Positions 46,150-58,933 of a DNA stretch of 64,000 nt are shown here, in pieces. The DNA lies in NCBI RefSeq assembly GCF_936916975.1, contig NZ_CAKZGO010000019.1, positions 124,001-188,000 on the forward strand. Reading direction: 5' to 3'. Source of the stretch: an uncultured Dongia sp. GTDB lineage: Bacteria; Pseudomonadota; Alphaproteobacteria; Dongiales; Dongiaceae. The notes under the pieces were generated by a model that was not told the DNA's origin, made no database searches, and saw only the letters and a program-made list of their open reading frames with translations. A program made the position numbers and the translations under genes. Numbering within the stretch: the first letter of the stretch is position 1; each line of letters begins with the position of its first letter.

Positions 46150-47502
46150 CTATTGCAGCACGATATTGAGCTGTCGCAGGGCGTCGGCAATGGGAACAAA
46201 GAAATTGATGCCGACGAGATGATCCGTCTCGTCGGTGAGGCCCGACTGCGAGAGGCCGACGACATTGCCCTGATTGTCCAGGAGCGGGCCGCCGCTGCTG
46301 CCCGGTTGGATCGTCACATCGGCCTGGATCAATTCCAGCCCATGCTCATTGCGCTGATTTTGGCTGACGATGCCGCGCGTCACCGTGCCAGCAAGGCTTT
46401 CATACAATGGCGAGCCGACGGCATAGACCTCCTCCGTCAGCGCCACCGGCGTCCGCCGCAGTGGCAGCGGCGTGAACGTGCCATTCTCGACCTGCAGCAA
46501 TGCGACATCGCGCTTGGCATCGCTGCGCAAGGTGGTGGCAAACACTTCCATGCCGTTGATGAGCGTCACCTTGAGGCGTGCGGCGTTGCGGGCGACGTGA
46601 TGATTGGTGAGGATCAGATTCGGTGCCACGAAGAATCCCGAGCCCTGTCCGATGCCGGTCGTGATGGTCACGACGGAAGCCTGGATGCGCGCCATGTTGG
46701 CGCCGATGGTACCCGAGAAAAGATCGGTCACCGGGATCGCCAAGGCTGGTTGGTCCGTCACCTTCCCCCAGCCGCTCAGCGGTGCCGCCGTCTTTGTCGC
46801 CTGTTGGCTGGTGCCCTTGCGCAGTAGCACATCGTGAAACCTCGGATCGCCCCCAAGATTCCGCGCGGCTGCCGCAAAGGCGCGAAAAATCAGGGCGATC
46901 TCGCCGTCAGCAACCCCGTCTGGCAACTCTGCAGAGCCGTCAGTACGGGTCTCCAGGACGACCTTCCGATCCAAGGTCGAAAAAACTTGCCAGGTAACGG
47001 TAGTGCCCGCCGATCCGTGCTGTGTTCCTATTGGGCGACCAGCGATTGTCACCTCATTGCAGACATCCATTGAAATGGAATCAACTCGCCCGGCAACGAG
47101 ATATTCCGCGTCTCGGTCGGCATCCACATAATTGCCGAACAACGCGTCAGGGTCGCCGATGACATTGTAGCCAGCGTCGCGCATTTCACGATAGAAGATG
47201 TCGCTCAGTTCTTCATCTCGCGCCGTGAATCTGCCGGTCGCCCAATGGATTGGTGTCGGCGTAAAACTAGGCCCGCATAGCTGAAAATTGCCAGATCGGT
47301 AGTGACCAATTAACTCGCCGCGCTCGAGATTGAAGACCACGCGATCGAGTTGGATGGCGGCGAGATCTTCGCCCTGTGCTGCAGCGCTGGCAAGCGGTGC
47401 CACGGGCGCCACATGCGTGCCCTCGCAGGCAACAAGTATCGGCGCAAATGTCAGCAGCACGCCAAGCGAAATAGCCCAGCGCTCTCTATAGCCAAATCCC
47501 AT
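46150..47502 (-). CDS. trypsin-like serine protease lipoprotein
   Basis: A 450-residue protein. The N-terminus ends in a lipobox-like LVAC (about residue 26), so it is probably a lipoprotein. The first half (about 40-250) is an unassigned beta-rich domain; the second half is a S1-like (DegP-type) protease with the catalytic triad visible: His in TNHHVA, Asp in KRDVALLQV and Ser in QPGSSGGPL (about S403). No PDZ domain follows, unlike DegP. The gene precedes the substrate-binding protein with a 117-base gap. Confidence 0.85.
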   Translation of the reverse strand: MGFGYRERWAISLGVLLTFAPILVACEGTHVAPVAPLASAAAQGEDLAAIQLDRVVFNLERGELIGHYRSGNFQLCGPSFTPTPIHWATGRFTARDEELSDIFYREMRDAGYNVIGDPDALFGNYVDADRDAEYLVAGRVDSISMDVCNEVTIAGRPIGTQHGSAGTTVTWQVFSTLDRKVVLETRTDGSAELPDGVADGEIALIFRAFAAAARNLGGDPRFHDVLLRKGTSQQATKTAAPLSGWGKVTDQPALAIPVTDLFSGTIGANMARIQASVVTITTGIGQGSGFFVAPNLILTNHHVARNAARLKVTLINGMEVFATTLRSDAKRDVALLQVENGTFTPLPLRRTPVALTEEVYAVGSPLYESLAGTVTRGIVSQNQRNEHGLELIQADVTIQPGSSGGPLLDNQGNVVGLSQSGLTDETDHLVGINFFVPIADALRQLNIVLQ

Positions 47503-47584
47503 GATGAATCCCCGTGTACCAGAGCTTCATCTTTGAGAACAAAAAGTGTACTGTAAAGAGAAAAATAGTATCCGAATAAACTTT

Positions 47585-49501
47585 TTACGGACTGATCGCC
47601 GGCTGCTTCTGCGCGTAGCCGACGCCCTGCAGCGCCGTTTCGATCTCCCCGAGGATCGCGGGATCATCGATCGTGGCCGGCATCGCGACATCCAGCCCGT
47701 CGGCGATCTTCTGCATGGTGCCGCGCAGAATTTTGCCTGAGCGGGTCTTTGGCAAACGATCGACGACCGCTGCCGTCTTGAATGCCGCGACGGGGCCGAT
47801 CCTGTCGCGCACCAATTGCACGACTTCGGCCACCAATTGGACATGCGGCTTGGTGATGCCCGCCTTCAGGACCAGGAAGCCCAGGGGCAATTGCCCCTTC
47901 ACCTCGTCATAGACCCCCACCACCGCGCATTCGGCGACATCGGGATGGCTCGCCAGCACTTCCTCCATGCCGCCGGTCGACAGGCGATGGCCGGCGACGT
48001 TGATGATATCGTCAGTCCGGGCCATGATGTAGACATAGCCGTCCTCGTCGATGAAGCCTGCATCCGAGGTCTGGTAGTAGCCAGGGAAGTGATCGAAATA
48101 GCTTTTGAGATAGCGATCCTCTGCATTCCACAGGGTCGGAAAAGCGGAGGGCGGCAGCGGCAACTTGCAGACGATGTTGCCGATCTCGCCGGGCTTCGCC
48201 GGATGGCCATCGTCGCCCAACACGCGCACATCCCAGCCAGGGGCCGCGCGCGTCGGCGAGCCGTGTTTGACGGCCAACAATTCGATGCCCAGACAATTGG
48301 CGGCGATCGCCCAGCCGGTCTCCGTCTGCCACCAGTGATCGATCACGGGAACGTTAAGCTGGCTTTCCGCCCATTCCAGGGTAGCCGGATCGGAACGCTC
48401 CCCGGCGAGGAACAGCGCGCGCAGAGAGCGGAGGTCGTAGCGCTGGATCAGCTTGCCATCCGGATCCTCGCGCTTGATGGCGCGGAACGCGGTGGGCGCT
48501 GTGAACAGGGTCGACACCTGATGCTGCGCGATAACCCGCCAGAAAGCGCCGGCATCCGGCGTCCCGATCGGCTTGCCCTCATAGAGCACCGTCGTGCAGC
48601 CATAGAGCAGCGGCGCATAAACGATGTAGGAATGCCCAACCACCCAGCCCACATCCGAGGCGGCCCAGAACACCTCGCCGGGCCGCATGTTGTAGATGTT
48701 CCGCATCGACCAGTTGAGCGCCACGGCATGGCCGCCATTGTCCCGCACGACACCCTTTGGGGCACCGGTCGTGCCGGAGGTATACAGAATGTAGAGCGGG
48801 TCGGTCGCGGCAACGGCTACGCAAGCATGCGGCTTGGCCGCGGTGATCACGCTATCCCAGTCGAGATCGCGGCCGGGCACCAGCGTGGCGAGCTGGCGGT
48901 CGCGCTGCAGGATGATCGTGTTGACCGGCTTGTGTTTTGCAAGCTCGATCGCATTGTCGATCAGCGGCTTGTAGGGAATGATGCGCGTTGTCTCGATGCC
49001 ACAGGAAGCGCCGACGATGAGCTTGGGCTGGCAATCATCGATCCGCGTCGCCAACTCCTTGGCGGCGAACCCGCCGAAGACGACCGAATGGATCGCCCCC
49101 AGCCGCGCACAAGCCAGCATGGCGACCAACGCCTCCGGCACCATCGGCATATAGATGATGACGCGGTCGCCCTTGACCACGCCGATGCCGGCCATGGCGC
49201 CGGCAAAGCGTGCGACTTGGTCGGTGAGCTCCGCATAGGTGATGTGACGGACTGTGTCGGTCACGGGGCTATCGTAGATGATGGCAGTCTGGTCGCCGCG
49301 CCCCGCCTCGACATGCCGGTCGAGGCAGTTATGGGCGGTGTTGAACTGCGCGCCGGTGAACCAGCGATAGAAAGGCGGCCTGCTGTCGTCGAGGACACGG
49401 TCCCAGGGCTTGATCCAGGTCAGGTCAGCGGCCGCCTCGGCCCAAAACGCCTCCCGGTCGTCGATCGACCGGCGATAGATAGTCTCGAACTTGCCTGACA
49501 T
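47585..49501 (-). CDS. prpE: propionyl-CoA synthetase
   Basis: A 638-residue acyl-CoA synthetase of the PrpE type, activating propionate to propionyl-CoA via an AMP intermediate. Visible: YTSGTTGAPKG (P-loop), FWAASDVGWVVGHSYIVYAPL, WWQTETGWAI and the catalytic Lys in RLPKTRSGKILRG. Start at ATG 49501 (MSGKFETIYR) rather than the upstream GTG. Downstream of it on the same strand lies the serine protease gene, which is probably independent. meaB near 63 kb fits propionate use through methylmalonyl-CoA. Confidence 0.93.
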   Translation of the reverse strand: MSGKFETIYRRSIDDREAFWAEAAADLTWIKPWDRVLDDSRPPFYRWFTGAQFNTAHNCLDRHVEAGRGDQTAIIYDSPVTDTVRHITYAELTDQVARFAGAMAGIGVVKGDRVIIYMPMVPEALVAMLACARLGAIHSVVFGGFAAKELATRIDDCQPKLIVGASCGIETTRIIPYKPLIDNAIELAKHKPVNTIILQRDRQLATLVPGRDLDWDSVITAAKPHACVAVAATDPLYILYTSGTTGAPKGVVRDNGGHAVALNWSMRNIYNMRPGEVFWAASDVGWVVGHSYIVYAPLLYGCTTVLYEGKPIGTPDAGAFWRVIAQHQVSTLFTAPTAFRAIKREDPDGKLIQRYDLRSLRALFLAGERSDPATLEWAESQLNVPVIDHWWQTETGWAIAANCLGIELLAVKHGSPTRAAPGWDVRVLGDDGHPAKPGEIGNIVCKLPLPPSAFPTLWNAEDRYLKSYFDHFPGYYQTSDAGFIDEDGYVYIMARTDDIINVAGHRLSTGGMEEVLASHPDVAECAVVGVYDEVKGQLPLGFLVLKAGITKPHVQLVAEVVQLVRDRIGPVAAFKTAAVVDRLPKTRSGKILRGTMQKIADGLDVAMPATIDDPAILGEIETALQGVGYAQKQPAISP

Positions 49502-49637
49502 GCCCACGAATCCTTCCCGACTGCACGCAACCGCTTCTGCGGTTCTTTCTTATTCAGTCTGCAGTATCGTCATAACCATGCCTGAGGCAAGGTTTTAGCG
49601 TGGTCGCGTCACCCACAGGCAAGAACTTTGGCGCGTA

Positions 49638-49678
49638 CAAACAAGAACGGACTGCCCTATCGATCATGGGCAGCCCGT
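49638..49678 (-). terminator. intrinsic terminator after leuA
   Basis: On the minus strand an 11-bp stem with one G-U wobble (ACGGGCTGCCC with GGGCAGTCCGT) and a 10-base loop is followed by TTCTTGTTTG. It lies about 25 bases past the leuA stop. Confidence 0.75.
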
Positions 49679-49704
49679 CCAGCATTCACCTATGGTTGGC
49701 GGTG

Positions 49705-51652
<1,948 letters not shown>

Positions 51653-51712
51653 TCAGCGCGCCGGGGCGATAAGTCGAAGCGATAGCGCCAGAATTTGGGT
51701 CAGGTTGCTCAT
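51653..51712 (-). CDS. Leu-rich leader peptide upstream of leuA
   Basis: A 19-codon frame, MSNLTQILALSLRLIAPAR, with five Leu and two Ile in 19 residues, begins at ATG 51712 and stops with TGA at 51653. AAGG stands about 10 bases before the start. It is read in the same direction as leuA and ends inside the first hairpin of the leader. Position and composition fit a leucine-dependent attenuator peptide. Confidence 0.5.
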   Translation of the reverse strand: MSNLTQILALSLRLIAPAR

Positions 51713-51756
51713 GCAGCAACCTTACCTAGGGGCCTGCAGGCAGGTCAAGGGTGAAA

Positions 51757-51797
51757 CAAAAAACCGCCGGACGGCCGGTCTGGCCATCAACGGCGGT
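51757..51797 (-). terminator. intrinsic terminator after the YdcH-like gene
   Basis: On the minus strand the sequence ACCGCCGTTGATGGCC ... GGCCGTCCGGCGGT forms a long, partly interrupted stem and is followed by TTTTTTG. It separates the ydcH-like gene from the leuA leader. Confidence 0.8.
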
Positions 51798-51828
51798 CTA
51801 TTTTGTCGGAATTTCGGGTTTCGGGGGC

Positions 51829-51999
51829 TTAGTGCACCCGTTCGAGATCAGCGAGTTCGTCCTTGATACGGAGTTTCAGCTTTTTGAGGGCGTGGAGGGC
51901 AGCCTCGTCAGGGTGCGGGCGCCGTTCCTCGTCGGCGATCTTTGCGTCCAAATCGGCATGCTTTGACTTAAGCGAATCCAAATGCGCAGTCATTGCCAT
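51829..51999 (-). CDS. YdcH family (DUF465) small protein
   Basis: A 56-residue protein, MAMTAHLDSLKSKHADLDAKI... ending ELADLERVH, a single long charged coiled-coil of the DUF465/YdcH family. AGGAG precedes the ATG by about 7 bases. Function is unknown. It is a separate small transcript, with a terminator immediately after it. Confidence 0.88.
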   Translation of the reverse strand: MAMTAHLDSLKSKHADLDAKIADEERRPHPDEAALHALKKLKLRIKDELADLERVH

Positions 52000-52205
52000 A
52001 CGTCTTCTCCTCTCTGGTTGCAGTCGTCAAATTTGCGTTGCTTGCTGTCTCGCTTTGCTGGTTCTCTCTGCTCGAATGCTAACGCCAATCGCTCCCCTAA
52101 GTAAATGAGAGACAGGGGTCGCCCCTTCAAGATGTTACGGTAATATCGCCATATGATTAAGATTGGTTGACCTATTCGATTTCACACTAGGCATGCTGCG
52201 AGAGA

Positions 52206-52820
52206 ATGACGAAGAAACCTCTACACGTTGAGACGCAACACCCACCCTCACGCCTCGTCATCGGCATTTCGGGGGCGTCGGGCGTCATCTATGGGATCAG
52301 ACTCCTCGAACTGCTCAAAGGGTCGATGATTGAGACCCATCTGATCATGTCGCGCACGGCCGAACTGACCCTGACCTATGAAACAAATCGTAAGGTCGCG
52401 TCGGTAAAGGCCTTGGCGGATTTCTGTCATAGCAATGACGATCTCGCAGCGCCGATCTCCTCCGGCTCGTTCCTCACCTTGGGAATGATCGTGGCGCCCT
52501 GCTCGGCAAAGTCGATGGCGGAGATCGCCAGCGGTGTCACACCTACGTTGATTGCCCGCGCCGCTGATGTCGTGTTGAAGGAACGCCGCCGCCTCGTCCT
52601 GATGTTGCGCGAGACACCCTTGCATCTCGGCCACATTCGCAACATGGCGGCGGTCACGGAAATGGGCGGCATCATCGCGCCGCCAGTGCCGGCGATGTAT
52701 GTGCAGCCGCAATCGATCGAAGAGATGGTGGATCAGAGCCTGGGGCGCGTGCTCGATCTTTTCGGCCTGCACCTCGATCATGTCGCCCGCTGGGACAAGA
52801 ACGCCAAGCGCCGCCGCTAG
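52206..52820 (+). CDS. ubiX: flavin prenyltransferase UbiX
   Basis: A 204-residue flavoprotein that joins dimethylallyl phosphate to FMN, making the prenyl-FMN cofactor of UbiD. The motifs GISGASGVIYGIRLLELL, PCSAKSMAEIASG and RRLVLMLRETPLHLGHIRNM are typical. The upstream 200 bases (52000-52205) are AT-rich with TTGACC near 52167 but no clear promoter. UbiD is encoded near 27 kb. Confidence 0.94.
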   Translation: MTKKPLHVETQHPPSRLVIGISGASGVIYGIRLLELLKGSMIETHLIMSRTAELTLTYETNRKVASVKALADFCHSNDDLAAPISSGSFLTLGMIVAPCSAKSMAEIASGVTPTLIARAADVVLKERRRLVLMLRETPLHLGHIRNMAAVTEMGGIIAPPVPAMYVQPQSIEEMVDQSLGRVLDLFGLHLDHVARWDKNAKRRR

Positions 52821-53989
52821 AATTCCTTGCGCCGCGTTGCCACCAGCAGCGTAAAGGCCGCCGCCACCAGCAACCCGACGACCATCAAAGCATGCGGGTT
52901 CCAGATGTTCTCCATGGCAAACCCGGCAACCGGCGGCGCTACGATATTGGCGCCGGTATAGACCATGACGAAAGCGGCATTGATCACCACCAGCTCGCCA
53001 CCGGAGAAGCGGCGGCCCATCGCCACCAATGCCACCGAATAAGTCCCCCAGACACAGCCGCCCCACAGGAACGCGACCACCCCGAGCAGCACCGGTATCG
53101 CCGGCAACCCAGCCAGTACCAGCATCGGCGCAACGATACAGGCGACACCGCATCCCAGGAGCACCGGCCGCGGTCCCCAGCGGTCGGCGAGCCAGCCTAT
53201 CGGAAATTGCAGCAATACGTTGCCGGCGATGAAGATACTGAGCAGCGTCAGCGCAAACGCTTCCGACAAGCCGACGCGCTGGCCCCAGATGGCGAGGAAG
53301 CTGAAGAAGGTTGAATCGAGCGCGCCGGAAACGAAGGCTGCAGACAGCAAGGCCGGCAACGCCAGAAAGACGCTGACGATCCCTGCCCCGCCTTTGTGGT
53401 CCAGCACCGGCGCCATGCGCCGCAACGGAATGAAGATGGCCAGGGACAACAGCTGCAACCCGATAAACCATGGCATGGGTGAAACGGCGAGCGCATCGGC
53501 CCACTGCAGCGTCAAAGGGCCGGCAGCAAACCCGGCCGCCATGATGGCGGCATAGAGGGCGACAGCGCGGCCGCGGCTGCGGTCAGTGGCGGCGACGTTG
53601 ATCCAGGTCTCCGTCACCACCCAAGGCACGCTGCCGGACAGGCCGCTGATGAAACGCAGCGCCAGCCAGGCATAGACGGAATCCCAGGAGGACAGCGGCA
53701 GCAGGGTTGCGATCGCGATGACCGTGCACCAGATCATGGCATTGCCGCTGCCGAAGCGGCGCACGATCCGCTGTGTAAAGGGCGCCATCAGCATGACGCC
53801 CAGCGGATGGGCGGCGGCCACCAACCCGATCAGCGACGCGTTGATGCCGCGACCCTCCATGTCCAGCGCCATCCACGGCACCAGCCCACCGAAGGAGATG
53901 CTGAAGGCAAAGATGCTGGCATAGAGGCCAAGCAGCGCCAGATAGCGCTGTCGCGGCGTCGTGCTCGCTAGTGTCGCCTCATGTCCCAT
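52817..53989 (-). CDS. MFS transporter (YcaD-like)
   Basis: A 390-residue transporter with about 12 hydrophobic segments; residues LLGLYASIFAFSISFGGLVPWMA start the first helix and the inter-domain sequence includes FIPLRRM. Relative of the transporter at 36.3 kb in length and layout. It is convergent with ubiX, sharing 4 bases. Function is unknown. Confidence 0.85.
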   Translation of the reverse strand: MGHEATLASTTPRQRYLALLGLYASIFAFSISFGGLVPWMALDMEGRGINASLIGLVAAAHPLGVMLMAPFTQRIVRRFGSGNAMIWCTVIAIATLLPLSSWDSVYAWLALRFISGLSGSVPWVVTETWINVAATDRSRGRAVALYAAIMAAGFAAGPLTLQWADALAVSPMPWFIGLQLLSLAIFIPLRRMAPVLDHKGGAGIVSVFLALPALLSAAFVSGALDSTFFSFLAIWGQRVGLSEAFALTLLSIFIAGNVLLQFPIGWLADRWGPRPVLLGCGVACIVAPMLVLAGLPAIPVLLGVVAFLWGGCVWGTYSVALVAMGRRFSGGELVVINAAFVMVYTGANIVAPPVAGFAMENIWNPHALMVVGLLVAAAFTLLVATRRKEF

Positions 53990-54133
53990 CAGCTACCCCT
54001 GATTTCCGGACGGGCAACATAGCGGTCGTCATTGGCGTAGCGGAAGCCGGAATCGTTAACAAAGATCAAATCCGGCACAAATCTTGCTTCTTTATGTTGA
54101 CGAATTACGACACTAGGCAAGAAAGGCCGTGCC

Positions 54134-54646
54134 ATGTCGATATCCTTTGAAAGCGCGCTGAGCAGCGCGATCAAACTCGACCCTATCTCGGAAAAAGATG
54201 CCCAGCAGAAAGCCGAGGAGGCCGCAGCGAGCGCGTTTGCGTCCGTGCTGGCACAAGCGGAGGCTGCGTCGGACGTGACCCAGATCAGCGGTCAGCGCAG
54301 CAATGCAGTGATTCCAGCGGCTCTCATTAACCTCAGCGCAAGCGATCCCGCTGGGGCAGAAACAGCGGCTGTCATAAACGCCGCCGATCAGGCCATCGAT
54401 GCGAGCGATGCCAGGGAGACCTTCCTCGATTTCGCCCGCAAGACACCAGCTGAAAAAATGCGCGCCATGATCCTCGCTGAAATGGGCCTGAGCGAGGATG
54501 CGCTGCGATCCCTGGACGCCGACGCCCGCGCTGAGCTGGAGGCCAAAATCCGTATCCGGATCGAGGCCAAGATCCGCGAAGAGATGGAAAAAGGGTCTGG
54601 CATTAAGCTCGGCCAGACGGCGCTAAATCCGGCAATTTCTGGCTGA
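54134..54646 (+). CDS. hypothetical acidic protein of 170 residues
   Basis: A soluble, alanine-rich, probably helical protein. It has no signal peptide. The C-terminal third (AEMGLSEDALRSLDADARAELEAKIRIRIEAKIREEMEK) reads as a long charged helix. I recognise no family. It is followed 150 bases later by a histidine kinase. Confidence 0.65.
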   Translation: MSISFESALSSAIKLDPISEKDAQQKAEEAAASAFASVLAQAEAASDVTQISGQRSNAVIPAALINLSASDPAGAETAAVINAADQAIDASDARETFLDFARKTPAEKMRAMILAEMGLSEDALRSLDADARAELEAKIRIRIEAKIREEMEKGSGIKLGQTALNPAISG

Positions 54647-54796
54647 CCTATCTACCTTTAGGAACGCCTCATCACATAAGTGGTATTTTAGTAGATTTCT
54701 ATTGCTCGGCCGGACAATTGTTAGTCTTTCCTTAAGACGAAAACCGCACAACGAGGGGTCAGGCCAATGCGCCCTCGCTTCTGCGGAGACCATTTC

Positions 54797-56290
<1,494 letters not shown>

Positions 56291-56293
56291 CCG

Positions 56294-56788
56294 CTACAGG
56301 CATGCCAGGATGGCGTCGAGATCTTTTCGATCCTGTTCGTCCCCCGCCTCGCTCAGAAACCCGACATAGAGATCGAGGCTGGTCCGGGCGAGATCGCGCG
56401 CTGGGTCCGTGCTGAGGGCGCCGACATGCCCCGCGAGCGCTGCCACGATCTTTTGCTGCGAAATCCGTTCCGCTTCCAGCTCGACCGCGAGCAGGCCGTG
56501 CTTGATCGACTGCCGATCCGCTGCAGCCACCTCCTCGAATTCCGCCCCAAGCCGGCGCCGCACAAAGCGCAGGGGCTTCAGCACCGCATCAGACCAGGGT
56601 GCCGCCGCATCGCGCGCGGCACCCAGCGCCGCCTCGCTGGTGAAGTACCCGCTGCGTGCCAGCCAGCAGATGGCGAGCAGCAGATTGACGTCCGCCCCGC
56701 GCCTGTCCTGCAGTGACAGGCACGCCGCCGCCACAGCCTCGCGACAATAGAGCGCCAAACTGAACTCCCAGAAATCGTCGGCGTTCAA
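56294..56788 (-). CDS. TIGR02444 family protein
   Basis: A protein of about 164 residues starting at TTG 56788, 1 base after the pfkA stop. Residues DDFWEFSLALYCREAVAAACLSLQDRRGADVNLLLAICWLARSG match the TIGR02444 group of unknown function. The TTG start is inferred because upstream codons would lie in pfkA. It is probably translated together with pfkA. Confidence 0.72.
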   Translation of the reverse strand: MNADDFWEFSLALYCREAVAAACLSLQDRRGADVNLLLAICWLARSGYFTSEAALGAARDAAAPWSDAVLKPLRFVRRRLGAEFEEVAAADRQSIKHGLLAVELEAERISQQKIVAALAGHVGALSTDPARDLARTSLDLYVGFLSEAGDEQDRKDLDAILACL

Positions 56789-56789
56789 T

Positions 56790-57881
56790 CTAATCGCCAA
56801 AGCTGATCCCCAACCCGCGTGCGGTCTTGACCAGGGCGCCAGCCGGATCGACCGTGGCCGCCCCCTGGATCGCGGAAAGGATCGGCACATCGATTACCTG
56901 CCGCGCGTTCCACGCCACCATGCGATCGAACTTTCCTGCGGCGATGAGATCGACGGCATGCACGCCGAAGGCCGATCCCAGGATGCGGTCCTTGGGCTCC
57001 GGTGTGCCGCCGCGTTGCACGTGGCCCAGTACCGTGACACGTGTTTCGGCACCACAGCGCTTGGCCAGTTCCGCGCCAATGTAATGACCGATCCCGCCAT
57101 AGGTCTGCATCGCCTGTGCGCCACCGCCATGCACGGCGGTAATCGACTGCCCGCCTTCGGTCTTCACCGATTCCGCGACAATGACCAAAGCAAAATTGCG
57201 CCCACGCTTGCGCAAAGCGGCGAGTTTCGCCTCCATCGCCGCGAAGTTGTAAGGAAGCTCAGGGATCAGGATAACGTCGGCACCACCCGCAATGCCGGCC
57301 GACAACGCGATATGCCCCGCATCACGCCCCATCACCTCCAATACCATGACCCGGCTGTGGCTGGCTGCCGTCGGCTGCAGATGATCGAGCGCTGCGGTCG
57401 CCGTCTGCACCGCCGTCTCGAAGCCGATCGACATCTCCGTGGCGCCTAGGTCATTGTCGATGGTCTTGGGAATAGCTACCAGATCGATGCCGCCCTGAAT
57501 GGCGAGCCGACGCAGGATGTCGAGCGATCCGTCGCCGCCGATGCCGATGAGGGCGTCCAGTTTCAGCTGCCGGAAACCCTCTATCACCTCCTCCGACCGA
57601 TCGACCACGCGGCCGTCTTCATAGGGGAAGGCGAACGGGTCGCCCTTGTTGGTGGTGCCCAGGATGGTGCCGCCCTGCCGCAGCATGTCGGACCCCATCA
57701 CCCGGTCGTCGAGTGCCGTGACCTCGACCGGCCGCGCCATGAGGCCGGCGGTGCCATTGTGGATACCGATCACCTCCCAGCCGAAATGGCCGCTGGCATG
57801 GGCATAGACCGCACGAATCACCGCGTTGAGCCCGGCGCAATCGCCGCCACTGGTGAGAATGCCGACGCGCTTTACCGCCAT
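56790..57881 (-). CDS. pfkA: 6-phosphofructokinase
   Basis: A 363-residue phosphofructokinase beginning MAVKRVGILTSGGDCAGLN. Residues GGDGS (115-119) carry Gly where pyrophosphate-dependent enzymes have Asp, so ATP is probably the donor; but PKTIDND (138-144) has the Lys seen in PPi enzymes. This G/K mixture is known in actinobacterial and other 'mixed' PFKs. MGRDAGHIALSAGIAGGAD binds fructose 6-phosphate. It catalyses the committed glycolytic step. An extended start at 58082 is not supported. Confidence 0.88.
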   Translation of the reverse strand: MAVKRVGILTSGGDCAGLNAVIRAVYAHASGHFGWEVIGIHNGTAGLMARPVEVTALDDRVMGSDMLRQGGTILGTTNKGDPFAFPYEDGRVVDRSEEVIEGFRQLKLDALIGIGGDGSLDILRRLAIQGGIDLVAIPKTIDNDLGATEMSIGFETAVQTATAALDHLQPTAASHSRVMVLEVMGRDAGHIALSAGIAGGADVILIPELPYNFAAMEAKLAALRKRGRNFALVIVAESVKTEGGQSITAVHGGGAQAMQTYGGIGHYIGAELAKRCGAETRVTVLGHVQRGGTPEPKDRILGSAFGVHAVDLIAAGKFDRMVAWNARQVIDVPILSAIQGAATVDPAGALVKTARGLGISFGD

Positions 57882-57971
57882 CTGATGTGGCCCCCCATGG
57901 ACTATCCCCTTGCCTTTTCGCCCCGCTGTTCCAAGTATTAGTACAGAACCCAGAAAGCGACGCATAGCCAC

Positions 57972-58880
57972 ATGATAGATAAGGCTTTTTTCGAACTCAA
58001 CCCGGCCCGTAGCGTGATCAGTGTCAGCGGCGAGGATCGCGCGGAATTCCTGCAGGGCCTGATCAGCAACGACACGCGCCACATTTCCGATGCGCGCGCG
58101 ATCTATGCCGCCTTGCTCAGCCCACAGGGCAAATTCGGCTATGACCTGCTGCTGGTCGGTGATGGCGACCGCTATCTCGTTGACGCGGAAAACACGCGCC
58201 GCGCCGATCTCCTGAAACGCCTCAAGCTGTTCAAGCTGCGCTCGAAGGTGGCGCTTGAAGATCTCGATGCGACATTCGTGGTGGTCAATCTGTTCGGAGA
58301 CGATGCCTTGCAGCGTGTCGGCCTTACAGCCGAGCCCGGTACCGCGCGCACGTTGGCTGGCGGCGTAGCCTTCACGGACCCACGCCTGCCGGAACTGGGT
58401 GCGCGCGCCTTCCTGCCGCGCGCTACTGCGGAGCAGACCTTGCTCGATCTCGGCTTCACGGCGGTGACACCGGGCAACTTCCAGCGCCTGCGCTTTGACC
58501 TAGGCGTGCCGGAAGGCAGCCACGACCTCATCCCCGACAAATCCATCCTGCTCGAATCCGGTGTTGATGAACTTCATGGGGTCGATTGGCAGAAGGGCTG
58601 CTATATGGGCCAGGAACTGACGGCTCGCACGAAATATCGCGGCCTGGTGCGCAAGCGCCTGCTGCCGGTGAAGATCGAGGGCGCCATGCTGGCGCCGGGC
58701 ACGGTGCTCACCGTCGATGGCAAAGAAGCCGGCGAAATCCGCATTGCGGAATCAGGGCGCGGCCTCGCCCTCATTCGACTCGAACATCTCGGCGCGATGA
58801 CAGGCAAGGGCGTCGATATCGACGGAGCCCATGTGACAGCGGTCGTGCCCGATTGGATGAAGCTGCCCGAGATGGCTTGA
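57972..58880 (+). CDS. ygfZ: folate-binding YgfZ/CAF17-type Fe-S cluster assembly protein
   Basis: A 302-residue protein with the YgfZ/GcvT-like fold. Its hallmark KGCYMGQE (Cys near 210) is present. YgfZ helps insert or repair Fe-S clusters in enzymes, using folate. It is divergent from pfkA, 90 bases away, and is followed by the peptidase gene. Confidence 0.92.
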   Translation: MIDKAFFELNPARSVISVSGEDRAEFLQGLISNDTRHISDARAIYAALLSPQGKFGYDLLLVGDGDRYLVDAENTRRADLLKRLKLFKLRSKVALEDLDATFVVVNLFGDDALQRVGLTAEPGTARTLAGGVAFTDPRLPELGARAFLPRATAEQTLLDLGFTAVTPGNFQRLRFDLGVPEGSHDLIPDKSILLESGVDELHGVDWQKGCYMGQELTARTKYRGLVRKRLLPVKIEGAMLAPGTVLTVDGKEAGEIRIAESGRGLALIRLEHLGAMTGKGVDIDGAHVTAVVPDWMKLPEMA

Positions 58881-58933
58881 GGTTGCCAGCACATCTCGCC
58901 TAATCTCCCCCTGCACCAGAGCAGGGGAACATC

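Noticed and set aside
47816-49498. A 560-codon open frame antisense to prpE
   Set aside because: It is explained by prpE codon bias and is rich in His, Arg and Asp, with no recognisable family.
52141-52205. TTGACC ... TAGGCA as a promoter for ubiX
   Set aside because: The spacer is only about 15 bases and the -10 is poor.
53989-54135. A 48-codon minus-strand frame ending in a TGATG junction with the MFS start
   Set aside because: Its start overlaps the start of the 170-residue gene on the other strand, it is short, and no ribosome site or family supports it, although the stop/start overlap is attractive.
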